Source: Humulus lupulus (lineage: Eukaryota; Streptophyta; Magnoliopsida; Rosales; Cannabaceae). From it: a DNA stretch of 64,000 nucleotides. Position numbers and translations under genes: made by a program. The notes under the pieces are model-generated. The model saw only the letters and a program-made list of their open reading frames with translations. It made no database searches and was not told the origin of the DNA. The DNA is taken from NCBI RefSeq assembly GCF_963169125.1, contig NC_084794.1, positions 75,365,665-75,429,664 on the forward strand, in the 5' to 3' direction. Shown piece after piece: positions 53,234 through 63,382 of the stretch (within the stretch, counting starts at the first letter, position 1; the number at the start of each line of letters is the position of its first letter).

Positions 53234-55889
53234 TGTAGTGCCCCAAATTTCCTAATAAGGTTTAGGACTTTGATTGGGAGGCCGGGAGGGCCATAATTGA
53301 TCTATTATGATATTTAATGATTATATGCATGTTTAAGTGAATTATATTATTATATGATGGTGAATGCATGCATATGGGTGTATTTATACTTATAAGGGCA
53401 TTTTGGTAATTTGACCTGTTGAGGGCATATTTGTAAATTGGGTGCATACTGTAATTTGTGAATGAGATTTCATTATTATGGAGATATATTCGAGCTATTC
53501 GGTATGAGACGGTCATATATAATGGATTAGCGGTTTTATCATAACAGGGTCAACTTTGGGGTAATAGAAATGTTTATTTGGTGATAGATCGGGAATATTT
53601 GAGATCAGGGTGAAATTTTGGAAGTTTTGACTATAGTGTCCCCGGGGGTGTTTTCGGGACCCCGAGCACTAGGTTTTATTTGAGGTTACTTAAGCTTGAA
53701 GTAGCTTGTCAGATAAGAACGTACGTTAGAAAACCTTTCGTTTCTCTCTGACGGTCCGTTTTACCGTTTGAGCATTTTTGAGGAAATCTTGAGTTCTAGG
53801 AGTCGGAATCAAGCGAGGGTCGAGGCATAGCAATCCTAGGAAAGATTAGGAGCTTCTTAACCGAAGGATTTGACGGAAAACAACCCAATAAAAGGTAATC
53901 TAAGTTTGAAGTTTTAAGTTTTTAAAGTTTCTAAGCTTAGAATTGGACTTTGTTAATCGTTGAGTTTTTGGTTGGTTTGAGCTTTGGGTTTTGAGGGTTT
54001 TGGAGTATTGGGAAGCTTGGGAACTTTGATTTGATGATTGGGGAATGTTTGGGTATGTTTTTCGAGGATTTGGAGTGCTTAAAACACGTTTGGGAATGGC
54101 CCAGGGTTGGGGGCCGCGGCCCTGTTCTTGAGCGCCGCGGCCCTAGTTTGATGAAGTAGGTGTCAGGAAATTGGCCTTGCTGGGCGCTGCGGCCCTTAGT
54201 GGAGGACGTCGCGGCCCTTGCCTCAGAGAACCCTGGGGGCCGCGGTCCAAGGTGCTAGGGCTGCAACCCTTGCCCTGTTTTCACACCGTTTGCTCGTTTT
54301 GACCCCGGGAACTTAGCTATGGGCCTCGGGAGTGTCCCTACTACTTGGATTAGTTTGGATTGACCTCTTGGGGGCTAGATATTGGTGTCGAACCTTTGAT
54401 TATCATGTTATTGATGGTGTTCCATATTTGGTTATGATTAGGTGACCGCTAAGGGCTTAAAGGTTGATCGTTCTCAAGGGTCGTTCTTATATTGGTCCTA
54501 GCTCGAATCTGAGGTAAGAAAATTGCACCCTGTGTATATGTGGCATGCATGGCTATTATGATGCATGTTGGTTGATTATTATGTATGACATGCATGGCTA
54601 TCCTTGATGCATGTTGGTTGACTATTAAGCGTGACATGCATGGCTATTATTGGTGCATGTTGGATTGATGGATATTTTTCATATGATTATTATTGAGGCA
54701 TGCTGGATGATTAAGTGTGATGCATGCGATGCACGAGAAACATGTGATTAGGGCATGCCATGAATGATGAATATGAGGTTGGCCAGAGCTTGAGTCTCTG
54801 GGTTTGTGCATGATCATGATTATGCTAGCAACAGTTTAGTAAGCATGCTGAATGCCCTGTTCTTGGATAACTGGCATATGATACATATTGAAAGCATTGC
54901 TTACTTGTGCATGGTACTGACTAATTATTCAGATTTGGCAAAGGGGCTAGTATCAACTGTGAAGCTGTGACTTATGAGTCAGGTTCGCCAGTGGTACTGG
55001 GCACTGGTCACATTGCACTGACTCATTAGCCAGAATTGGCAAAGGTGTTGGTATCAGCTGTGAAGCTGTGACTTATGAGTCAGGTTCGACAGTGGTACTG
55101 GGCACTGGTCACATTGCACTGACTCATCAGTCAGAATTGGCAAAGGTGTTGGTATCAGCTGTGAAGCTGTGACATATGAGTCAGGTTCGGCAGTGATACT
55201 GGACACTGGTCACATAGCGCTGACTTATTAGCCAGAACGGTCTTAGCGTGGTTCACGCAAGCCATCGGAGACTAGATCTAATCGACCATCGGCATTGAAT
55301 GACTCAAAGAGCATTAATGCCAGACCGACCCTGAGGGTCGATGATTGAAATAAGCACTTGGAGGCTAGTGGCTTACCTAGCATCCACTCTCCCTCTTGAA
55401 TCATGTGATGCTCACTCATTGGTTGAAAGTTTTATGCTCAGTATGATTATAATGATAATCATTTGATGATGTTTATGTATAGTGTTATGTCTTCTTGCTG
55501 GGCTTCGGCTCACGGGTGCAATGTGGTGCAGGTAAAGGCAAGAGGAAGTTAGACCATCCTTGAGATGGAGGGCTTAGGTGATGACGTGTACATATGCAGC
55601 TGCTCGTCCGTCACGGCCGAGGTTTATAGTGGAACTAGGGTTGAACCCTATTTTTCCGCTTAGAACGGCCTGTGGTAAATATTTTCTATAATAAACTCTG
55701 AAATTTATGCTTTTGGGATCCCAATGTATATATTAAACGTTCTAGTGAAACGTTACATCCTAGCCAAAGTTTTTAATCCCTAAACTGCTAATCATACTTA
55801 GTTCACGATTTTGGCCAAATGACTCGATTAGCGAGTTTAGCACTGTTTACAAGGCACACCGTGACGGTCCCAGGAGTTGGGGCGTTACA
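53234..55889 (+). repeat. Element E 3' LTR
   Basis: 2656 bp, TGTAGTGCCCC ... GGGGCGTTACA. Same length as the 5' LTR with scattered, mostly transition-type differences. Followed by ACGTG. Confidence 0.95.
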
Positions 55890-56497
55890 ACGTGGTTCTA
55901 TGAACACGCGCCTGTGCTCCCAACAGATCCCCGATTACTCGGAATTCGTGTGTCTGGAGGGTCAGGTTAAAAATTTTCCTTGGAGGGAAAGTTCCAATAG
56001 GCAAGAAAGGAAAAACCGCCTGTGAAGCGTGTCCCCTAAGCTACCCGGTTTTGCACCCAAAATACCAAAAATCCTGCCCAGAAATTTTCCCCAGAGAATG
56101 CATCTGAAAAATCATACTCCTAAGTGATTTCCTACTGCAAAAATACCCTAACCTAAAAGGCTTTCACCCTTCATTCCCACAAATCCCAGCAAACCCTTGC
56201 ATGAGGCTACAATAAATATTTACCTAAGCTACAGTGAAAAATATTTTCAAAACATGCACAGTCAGGAGACTTACAGAGTGTTTGGCTGAGAAGTGGATGA
56301 AGATATCGCCTAGGTTGGAGCTTCGTCGGAGTATTTGTTTCCAAAGCTTCGAAGGAATCCTTACGCTTGAGCTTCTTGAACGCTGAGAATGGCAGTCGGA
56401 AATAAGAGGGTTTTTCTTCTGAGATGAAGAGAGAAGAAGGAGAGAGTTTCTGAGAAATTTCAAATGAAAGGGTGGCCCATGCGTAGGGTGGCCACCC

Positions 56498-56507
56498 CTT
56501 TTATATA
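56498..56507 (-). promoter_or_regulatory. TATA box of element D antisense gene
   Basis: Minus-strand TATATAAAAG followed by GGGTGGCC; identical in the copies at 33317 and 35390. It lies about 225 bp upstream of the predicted donor. Confidence 0.65.
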
Positions 56508-56757
56508 CGTGAAGGGTCACGTATGGAGGGCCGTTGGATGGCCTTGATGTGGGATCCAAGGCCCTCCACTCGAAATACGAAACGACGGCTGGGCATAGAC
56601 TAGGCCATTAAATGCGGTTCTCGGAAGACGTACCGTCACCAACCACGATGTTCCACGTATTAGGCACCTGCATAAATTGTGGAATGTGAAGAGTTCATGG
56701 GGAAGCCTAAAAGCCCCTACTGTGGCCTTATACGACGTCGTGTACCACGAGCAGGGG

Positions 56758-56770
56758 CTTGGGGGGCAGA
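56758..56770 (+). promoter_or_regulatory. Element D polypurine tract
   Basis: CTTGGGGGGCAGA immediately before LTR start TGTACGCCC. Confidence 0.8.
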
Positions 56771-57522
56771 TGTACGCCCTGATTTTCCCACGGGCTGATT
56801 AGCGAGCTAAGACGCGGCCTAATCATGATTACCATGTAGACATCCCCAAAACCGGAGCTGCCATCGTAAGGTCCTACCTCTTTAAGCTCGAGGTAACCCA
56901 AGGGTTCGCCAAGACTGCTTAAGGGCTAAGTGGACTCTGGAGAACACAGGTCAAGGGAAGCTTCCAGCTCGTGGTACGAACTGGAGTGGAGGCTGTGACA
57001 TTTTATAAAGTCAACCACGCAAGGTAAACCTGCATATATCAGGCATCACGTGTCTGATATATCCCTGACTTCTCGGATACGCAGCGTGAACGTGCGTATT
57101 CAGACACCCACGGTTGGGTTGGGCCGTGCGGCCCATTATCCCCTTACCTATTGATTTGACCACACTTATGTGTCAGGTTTAGGAATTAATCATGAATGTC
57201 ACAGAGTTGATACGATAGGTAAGAAGGTCACGGGATGACCTTCTTACCAACTCCCAGGTGTCTTCTCCTATAAATATGGAGACCTTGGGAGTTAATAGGG
57301 GTTGGATTCTCTATTGTAAGAAATACCCTGTAATCAAATATCCAGTATATAGCAATAATACTGACTAGTGGAGTAGAATGATTTTAACCTTTGAACCACT
57401 CAAAAACGTATTTTGTGTCACCTTCTCATTTCTTAGATCATTCATCTATTTCGGTTCAACATAAGCACTAATCCCTTTCTTTTCTTTTCTTAATTACCTG
57501 TTGGCGAAGAACCGCGTCAACA
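56771..57522 (+). repeat. Element D 3' LTR
   Basis: 752 bp, TGTACGCCCTGATTTTCC ... CGCGTCAACA; TATA box TATAAATA at 57269-57276. Followed by ATTTA, the same 5 bp as before the inverted LTR at 32310. Confidence 0.93.
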
Positions 57523-57527
57523 ATTTA

Positions 57528-57909
57528 TATTATAAAAAATTGGTAATTGGTATTATATTATGTATTTATATTATATTTATATATATTATAATTGGTAATA
57601 TTATATTATCAGATTTTAATATAGGATAATAATACAGGGTAATAATTTCTTATTATAATATAGGGTAATAATATAATTTCAAGTTTTAATATACAAAAAA
57701 TTAAAATAATATAGGTAAATAGAATGTTTATAACAATAAAAATAATAAACTCAATGGTTATACAAATAAATAATGTACGGAACTAGAATGTTTAAAACAC
57801 TAAAAATAATATAGGCTAATAATTTTCTATTTATAATATAGGATAATAATATAATTTCAAGTTTTAATATACAAATAAATAATATAGGCTAATATTTATA
57901 CTATTTGTT
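57528..57909. other. AT-rich intron DNA with short A/T repeats
   Basis: Repeated words of ATATAGGNTAATAAT type; no ORF. Part of the inferred TNP2 5'-UTR intron. Confidence 0.45.
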
Positions 57910-58250
57910 ATTTTACAATTTTGAATGATAATTTTATTACTTTAGTGGAGTTTGAATATCTTAGATATTCATCTGTAGTAAAGTAGGTTCTGAGAATTCT
58001 GTGTGCTGCGGTAATAACGGAAGATTGAGAACTTGCATGTCTTAGTGAAGTAGGTTCTGATAATTTTGTGTACTGCGGTGATATATGGATGAAAACCTTT
58101 GTGTTGTTTGATTTGTTTGACATGTTGATTTTGATTGTGACACATGGCTAGGCTAGTAAATTAGGGGATATGCTGCCCGATTTTCTATAGATTTTTTTTG
58201 TACTTAGTTTTGTGTGGAAATATGAAAATGATAATTGCCACAATGATAAA
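57910..58250 (+). repeat. Duplicate of the TNP2 upstream region, with deletion
   Basis: 57910-58213 matches 59463-59766 (shared words ATTTTACAATTTTGAATGAT, AACTTGCATGTCTTAGTGAA, AGGGGATATGCTGCCCGATT). It is followed at once by 58212-58250, GTGGAAATATGAAAA-GAT..., which matches TNP2 coding DNA at 59952-59989. The copy therefore lacks about 186 bp including the ATG. Confidence 0.85.
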
Positions 58251-59462
58251 TTTGTGATTCGGATATTTAACATTTGACCGTCTAATTAATAATTAAGTTG
58301 AATTTCAATTTTGCTACTAATCACAAAATTTGCTTAATCCGAGCCTCAAAAGAGTCGATTTAGAGTAACTATGTATGACATGTTATTTGTGCTTTCGAGA
58401 TTATAAGTGCAGGATAGGTCTTTCTAGAATTTAAATTAAAATCCTCATCTTTTCTCTCCCAAAAGAGTTAGTGATGTGAGTGGTGTGAGTGCTTGGAAAC
58501 TATTTGGTTTATTATTTTAGATAAGCTACGGTTTGGTTTCCTATATTAATATACAGTTTAGTATATATTATTTTTTATGGATTGATTACATATGTTTGCA
58601 TACTTATATATTAATTATTGTTTTAATTTGTGTACAAAATTTGATAATAAGATACTAAGTATATATGTGAGTGAAATTATATGATACCAAAAATTTATAT
58701 CTTTGTCCTATTAAAAATTTAGAATTATTTTATGACTTTACTATTACATTAAATTTGGTAATCACATTCTAGTTGGTATATATGTGATTGATTGGATCTT
58801 AAAATCCAAATCACTCATTGTGATTTGGATCCTATTTATCACAAAAATTTGATGATTTCATGGATTGCATGGTAAAAACATAATAAAAAAAATTGGATTT
58901 GGATTTGATTAGGTAATATTATGAGATCATTCATTATTAGTATATATATCAAGAGAAGAGAGATCAAGGATCTATATTTGATCACATCAAGGAAATTTCT
59001 TTAAGTGTTTGCTTTGTTTAGTTTAAGTGGAATAATGATGAAGCTAAAGTAACTTGTATCTTACATTTATTCATCTTTCTAGTATTGTTGAAATCAATGC
59101 ATATAAACACAAACCATTATTATTAACAAACGAGCAACTTTTTGCATGCCTTAAATATATAATATAATTAGACACACACAAAGAGAAAATATTTCTAAAT
59201 AAAAAAAGCTCTTAAAGTGTTCATTAGACAAATAATAGTTGATACAAGTGTGACATGTAAAAGAATATACAAGTATGTACGCATATATTTGTTGTGTTGA
59301 TTTTAACCTTTTTAAAAGAGCATGTCAACATCTGAAATTTTTCTTTTTTTATAATGTTGATTAAAATGAATAGGTTAATATTTTGATTGGTCTTAAAGCA
59401 TTGGATTGGTAGCTAATTGCAAGAGGTATGTTGCATTTGATTTAGTTTTAAAAAATTTCAAT
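58251..59462. other. AT-rich DNA between duplicated segments
   Basis: 1.2 kb without a recognised gene. Some stretches (GATTGGATCTTAAAATCCAAATCACTCATTGTGATTTGGATCC, about 58792-58830) form local inverted repeats. Confidence 0.45.
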
Positions 59463-59766
59463 ATTTTACAATTTTGAATGATAACTGTACTACTTTAGTG
59501 GAGTTTGAATATCTTAGACATTCATCCGTAGTGAAGTAGGTTCTGGGAATTCTGTGTGCTGTGGTGATAACGAAAGATTGAGAACTTGCATGTCTTAGTG
59601 AAGTAGGTTCTGAGAATTTTGTGTGTTGTGGTGATATATAGATGAAAACCTGTGTGCTGTTTGATTTGTTTGACATATTGGTGTTGATTGTGACAGATGG
59701 CTAGGCTAGTAAATTAGGGGATATGCTGCCCGATTTTCTATAGATTTTTTTGTACTTAGTTTTGTT
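59463..59766 (+). repeat. TNP2 upstream segment, second (complete) copy
   Basis: Partner of 57910-58213, immediately upstream of the TNP2 acceptor and ATG. It also contains an internal near-repeat of TTAGTGAAGTAGGTTCTG-type words. Confidence 0.85.
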
Positions 59767-59824
59767 TTGTATGTTTATTTTATTTTCTTAATTTTAATTT
59801 TTTATTAAAACAAATAGGCGCAAT

Positions 59825-60433
59825 ATGGAAAAAGAATGGATGTCAGCTGATAGGATGTCAGTAGAATATATAAAAGGGGTCGATGAGTTTCTTAAATTTA
59901 GTTTGGATTATGCTAAAGATCCAAACTATATTTGTTGTCCTTGTAGTAAGTGTGGAAATATGAAAAAGATGACTGCCACAATAATAAAAGAGCACTTATA
60001 TTTCCACGGGATAGACAAAAGTTATAAAATATGGTATTGGCATGGTGAAGAGCTTCATGTTACTTCAGACCCTCCTATGATGAATGAAGATCGGAATTAT
60101 AGGCAATTGGATTGTGAGGATAATTTAGATGAAATGATTGACGATGCATATTATGAATCAGAAGTAGATCCTGTTAAGTTTGAAAATCTTCTTAATGACG
60201 CTGAAAAGCCGATTTACTCTGGTTGCACTAAATTTTCAAAGTTGTCAGCCCTTCTTAGATTGTACAATATAAAAGAAAAAAATGGATGGAGTGATAAGAG
60301 TTTCACGGAATTGTTAGTTTTTTTGAAAGATTTACTGCCTGAAGAAAATGAGATGCCCGTATCATTTTACGAGTCTAAGAAAACTATGTGCTCAATAGGC
60401 TTGCAATATGAAAAAAATACATGCTTGTCCTAA
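59825..60433 (+). pseudogene. CACTA TNP2-like transposase, N-terminal part
   Basis: ATG 59825 follows an acceptor AACAAATAG by 7 bp. Residues about 1-75 fit the transposase-associated domain (EWMSADRMSVEYIKGVDEFL, YICCPCSKCGN ... IKEHLYFHGIDKSYKIWYWH), with Cys and His likely binding zinc. Then an acidic linker and the start of the Transposase_21 domain (KLSALLRLYNIKEKNGWSDK). A single extra A in the run at 60411-60417 shifts the frame at QYEK, and the ORF ends at 60433. The reading continues without other change in the next frame. Confidence 0.9.
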
Positions 60434-61256
60434 TGATTGCGTATTATATCGAAATAGTCTTGTAGATGCGAATTCATGTCCTACTTGTGGTGTGTCCAGA
60501 TGGCAAAAGAAAAGGAATTTAGACGAAGTTAAGGAAGGAGTACCAGCAAAAATTTTGTGGTATATTCATCCAATTCCTCGTTTGATTCGATTTTATCGAA
60601 ATGTTGATCATGCTAAGAATTTGACTTGGCATGCAAATGAGAGAATAAAGGACGGTAGACTTAGACATCCTGCTGACTCGCCAGCGTGGAAGACAGTGGA
60701 TTTTGAATGGCTTTCATTTGCCAATGAACCTAGAAATATTCGTCTAGCTCTTTCTATGGATGGAATTAATCCTCATACTTCTCTCAGTAGTAAATATAGT
60801 TGTTGGCATGTTATGCTATTCATATATAATTTATCGCCATGGCTTTGTATGAAAAGGAAGTTTACCTTACTGACATTGCTAATATCTGGACCTAAACAAC
60901 CTGGTAACGATATTGACGTCTACTTAGCTCCCCTAATGGATGACTTGAAAACTTTATGGAATGAAGGAGTTAGGGCTTATGATGCATACTTAAAAGAAGA
61001 ATTTACCCTTCGAGCGGTGTTGTTATGGACAATCAACGACTTCCCCGCTTATGGAAATTTATCTGGTTACAGTGTAAAAGGATACAGAGCTTGTCCTATT
61101 TGTGAGGAGAAAACTTTCACTCAATATTTGAAACATTCCCGCAAGGTGTGCTATATGGGACATAGAAAATTCTTGCCCCGGAGACATTATTTTAGAACTT
61201 GGAAAAAGGCATGCAATGGTGAACAAGAGTTCTTTGACTGGGAATCAAGTACTTAA
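60408..61256 (+). pseudogene. CACTA TNP2-like transposase, Transposase_21 core
   Basis: Transposase_21 core: KIHACPNDCVLYRNSLVDAN, CPTCGVSRWQKKRN, FANEPRNIRLALSMDGINPH (probable first catalytic Asp), LLISGPKQPGNDIDVYLAPL (probable second), and PICEEKTFTQYLKHSRK. In autonomous elements this protein excises and reinserts the element at its CACTA termini. The frame is lost by an indel near 61225 (at GEQEF), where the family continues into ...LTGNQVL, found in the following frame. Confidence 0.92.
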
Positions 61257-61905
61257 TAAAGTATCGGTAATTCAGTTTAAGGTAGGAAAACCTATTGTTT
61301 GTTCAATTAAGAAGAAGAAGGGTCGTGGAAAGAGTGTTGGCAAGGATAAGACTGAAGTTAGTTTGACTAGTGCGGATGAGTCTACAAGTCCTTGGAAGAA
61401 AAAATCAATTTTCTTTGAGCTTGAATATTGGGAAAAGTTACTTTTGCAACATAATTTAGATGTCATGCACATTGAGAAAAATGTGTGTGATAGTCTAATA
61501 GGAACTTTGTTAAATATTCCAAGTAAAAGTAAGGACGGTATTAAAGCTCGAAAAGACTTGGCTGCATTGGGCTTGTGAAAAAACCTACATCCAAAAGCTG
61601 GCTCTAATAGAACATTTTTACCGGCAGCTTGTTACACACTCACTAAGAATGAGAAAAAAGAACTTTGCAATTGTCTATACAATATTAAAGTTACAGAAGG
61701 GTATTCTTCAAACATAAGAACGTTGGTGGATATGAAGAATTTAAATTTGGTCGGCATGAAATCTCACGATTGTCATGTCCTATGCCAACACATTCTACCT
61801 GTGGCTATTCATGGTGTGCTACCTAGAAAGGTTCGAGAAATAATCACACGGATGTGTTTGTTTTTCAAGTATTTATGTTGTAAGACAATTGATGTTCAAC
61901 GTTAG
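61216..61905 (+). pseudogene. CACTA TNP2-like transposase, C-terminal part of core
   Basis: After the frame change: SLTGNQVLNKVSVIQFKVGK, KKSIFFELEYWEKLLLQHNL, DVMHIEKNVCDSLIGTLLNI (likely the last catalytic acid). A TGA at 61576-61578 stands where CGA (Arg) is expected. The same frame then runs on: NLHPKAGSNRTFLPAACYTL, MKSHDCHVLCQHILPVAIHG, VREIITRMCLFFKYLCCKTI, and stops at 61903-61905. The next segment, in another frame, starts the DUF4218 domain. Confidence 0.88.
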
Positions 61906-62326
61906 ACAATTTACAAGTAGAGATTGCTATAATCTTGTGTTACTTAGAGCGATTCTTCCCACCTTTTTTTGACATAATGGTGCATCTTACAGTCCATTTG
62001 GTTAGAGAGATTAAACTATGCGGACCTGTTTATTTAAGATGGATGTATCCCTTTGAGCGATACATGAAGATTCTTAAGAGTTATGTTAGAAATAGAAGTA
62101 GATCTGAAGGATGTATTGTTGAATGCTATATTGCAGAAGAAGCCATTGAATTTTGTTCAGAATACTTGCATGGTGTGACAAGTGTGGGCGATCAATCTAC
62201 ATTAAATAAAAGTAATGGTGGTTATGGTGGAAAAGGTGGTGTTATATGCTCAATAACTCAAGATGAAAGACATGAAGCACACTGTCTTGTATTGCAAAAC
62301 ATTGATGAGATTCAACCTTACATCGA
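61906..62326 (+). pseudogene. CACTA TNP2-like transposase, DUF4218 exon
   Basis: FFPPFFDIMVHLTVHLVREI, KLCGPVYLRWMYPFERYMKI, KSYVRNRSRSEGCIVECYIA and EEAIEFCSEYL are the conserved blocks of the DUF4218 domain. The exon ends at 62326 with a donor GTAAGTTAT (intron 62327-62412). The residue interrupted by the intron is Glu (GA/G), which fits the family (YIEEH-like). A frame change lies near 61905-61935. Confidence 0.9.
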
Positions 62327-62412
62327 GTAAGTTATCTTAGACAATATGATATCATAAAACATTATTGTGATATTTGTATTAATTCATACTAATTTTGCAT
62401 ACATTTATGAAG

Positions 62413-62518
62413 GAATCATTTTGTTTGGCTTCGGAAAAAATATCCATCTAAGTCAAAGAACCAAAAATGGATCCAAGATGAACACTATCGTACGTTTAGT
62501 ACTTGGTTAGAGAACAAG
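62413..62518 (+). CDS. CACTA TNP2-like transposase, short internal exon
   Basis: NHFVWLRKKYPSKSKNQKWI and QDEHYRTFSTWLENK, the family's HxxWLxxxYP ... DEHxxTFxxWLxxK block. Flanked by acceptor TTATGAAG (AG 62411-62412) and donor AACAAG/GTATTG (GT 62519-62520). No stop or shift; 35 codons plus one base. Confidence 0.9.
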
Positions 62519-62603
62519 GTATTGATTTGAGTAAATAATTTTAAATCTTTTGTTTTGATTGCATGACATGTTATTAATTATTATTTCATTTCTTTTAACA
62601 AAG

Positions 62604-63257
62604 GTTGCAATTGAAGTGACCCACACGTCGTGTCATGTGTCGGACATAGTTAAGTGGATTTCTCGTGGTCCTTCTCTGAATGTGTTTAAGTACCCATCAT
62701 ACATCGTCAACGGTACTCAATTCAATACTTTGGAACGAGATAATGTAAGAACCACACAGAATAATGGAGTTTGTATTGTAGCAAAAACTGTGCAAATCTC
62801 TAGTTCAAAGGACAAAAATCCTGTAGAGTGTGATATGACATTTTATGGAGTAATCCAAGAAATTTGGGAATTAGATTATACTACAACTAGAGTGCCGGTC
62901 TTCTTATGTGATTGGGTGAAAAGTGACAAGGGAGTAAAGGTTGATGATTTAGGTTTTACTTCAGTTGATTTAAATCGAATTGGGCACAAAAATGATCGTT
63001 TCATAATGGCAACACAAGCCAAGCTAGTTTTTTATGTGAATGATCCATCAGACAAGCAATGGTCAGTCGTGGTTCCTACTCAACCGATAGATTGGAGAGA
63101 CAAAGAGAATGATGTACATGACTTACCTCTCCTTCAACAACTTGTCACAATTCTCGAACCACAGCTTACCAAATACCCAATTGATGATGGTGTAGATGAC
63201 GATGATATTTGTTTGCATTTTGATGGTGACGGTGTATGGGTTGATCATATACTGTGA
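62604..63257 (+). CDS. CACTA TNP2-like transposase, DUF4216 exon
   Basis: Starts after acceptor TTAACAAAG (AG 62602-62603) in phase 0 with the preceding exon. 217 intact codons up to TGA 63255-63257. Conserved blocks: VKWISRGPSLNVFKYPSYIV, NGTQFNTLERDNVRTTQNNG, DMTFYGVIQEIWELDYTTTR, PVFLCDWVKSDKGVKVDDLG and FIMATQAKLVFYVNDPSDKQ. This is the DUF4216 domain that closes many plant TNP2-like proteins. No damage in this exon. Confidence 0.92.
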   Translation, partial: VAIEVTHTSCHVSDIVKWISRGPSLNVFKYPSYIVNGTQFNTLERDNVRTTQNNGVCIVAKTVQISSSKDKNPVECDMTFYGVIQEIWELDYTTTRVPVFLCDWVKSDKGVKVDDLGFTSVDLNRIGHKNDRFIMATQAKLVFYVNDPSDKQWSVVVPTQPIDWRDKENDVHDLPLLQQLVTILEPQLTKYPIDDGVDDDDICLHFDGDGVWVDHIL

Positions 63258-63382
63258 TAAATGTTGACTTGTTTTTTTTTTCTTCTGAAGGTTGGATTTG
63301 TTCATTTTATATTTAATTTTCCTATCATGTTGATGATTGTCTATTAACATTGTTTATAATCGTTTCCTTTTAAGATATTTCC

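Larger units (their letters stand above)
46645..55889 (+). mobile_element. Ty3-gypsy element E (Tekay/Del-like), complete but with ruined pol
   Basis: 9245 bp with two LTRs of 2656 bp each (46645-49300, 53234-55889) and target duplication ACGCG/ACGTG (46640-46644, 55890-55894), one C-to-T change. iMet primer site, gag with one stop, a pol remnant of only 2.4 kb, polypurine tract. The LTRs differ at few positions by eye, so insertion is recent, but pol has no open frame longer than about 70 codons. Confidence 0.93.
46534..56274 (-). other. 5'-UTR intron of element D antisense gene, disrupted by element E
   Basis: Minus-strand donor GTAAGTCTCC (GT at 56274-56273) and acceptor TTCGCTAG (AG at 46535-46534). 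With element E and its target duplication removed the intron would be about 490 bp, equal to the inverted copy (491 bp). Confidence 0.55.
55895..56770 (-). other. Element D 3' internal DNA: 5' part of the antisense gene
   Basis: Continuation of element D after element E: rest of the 5'-UTR intron (to 56274), 5'-UTR exon and promoter of the antisense gene (TATA at 56498-56507), all read on the minus strand. The ORF at 56224-56559 on that strand starts close to the TATA box and overlaps the donor, so it is not counted as a gene. Confidence 0.6.
32310..57522 (+). mobile_element. Ty3-gypsy element D (Tat lineage) with inverted 3'-end copy, plus nested element E
   Basis: The block is flanked by ATTTA on both sides (32305-32309, 57523-57527). 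Right part: an ordinary element LTR (35663-36414), primer site, gag-pro-pol, tandem repeats, antisense gene, polypurine tract, LTR (56771-57522). Left part: an inverted LTR (32310-33053) and inverted 3' internal DNA to 34873, joined to 3' internal DNA in direct orientation (34874-35662). Both outer ends are therefore U5 ends. Element E (46645-55889) inserted in the antisense gene intron. Second RNase H and the antisense gene show Tat affinity. Confidence 0.8.
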
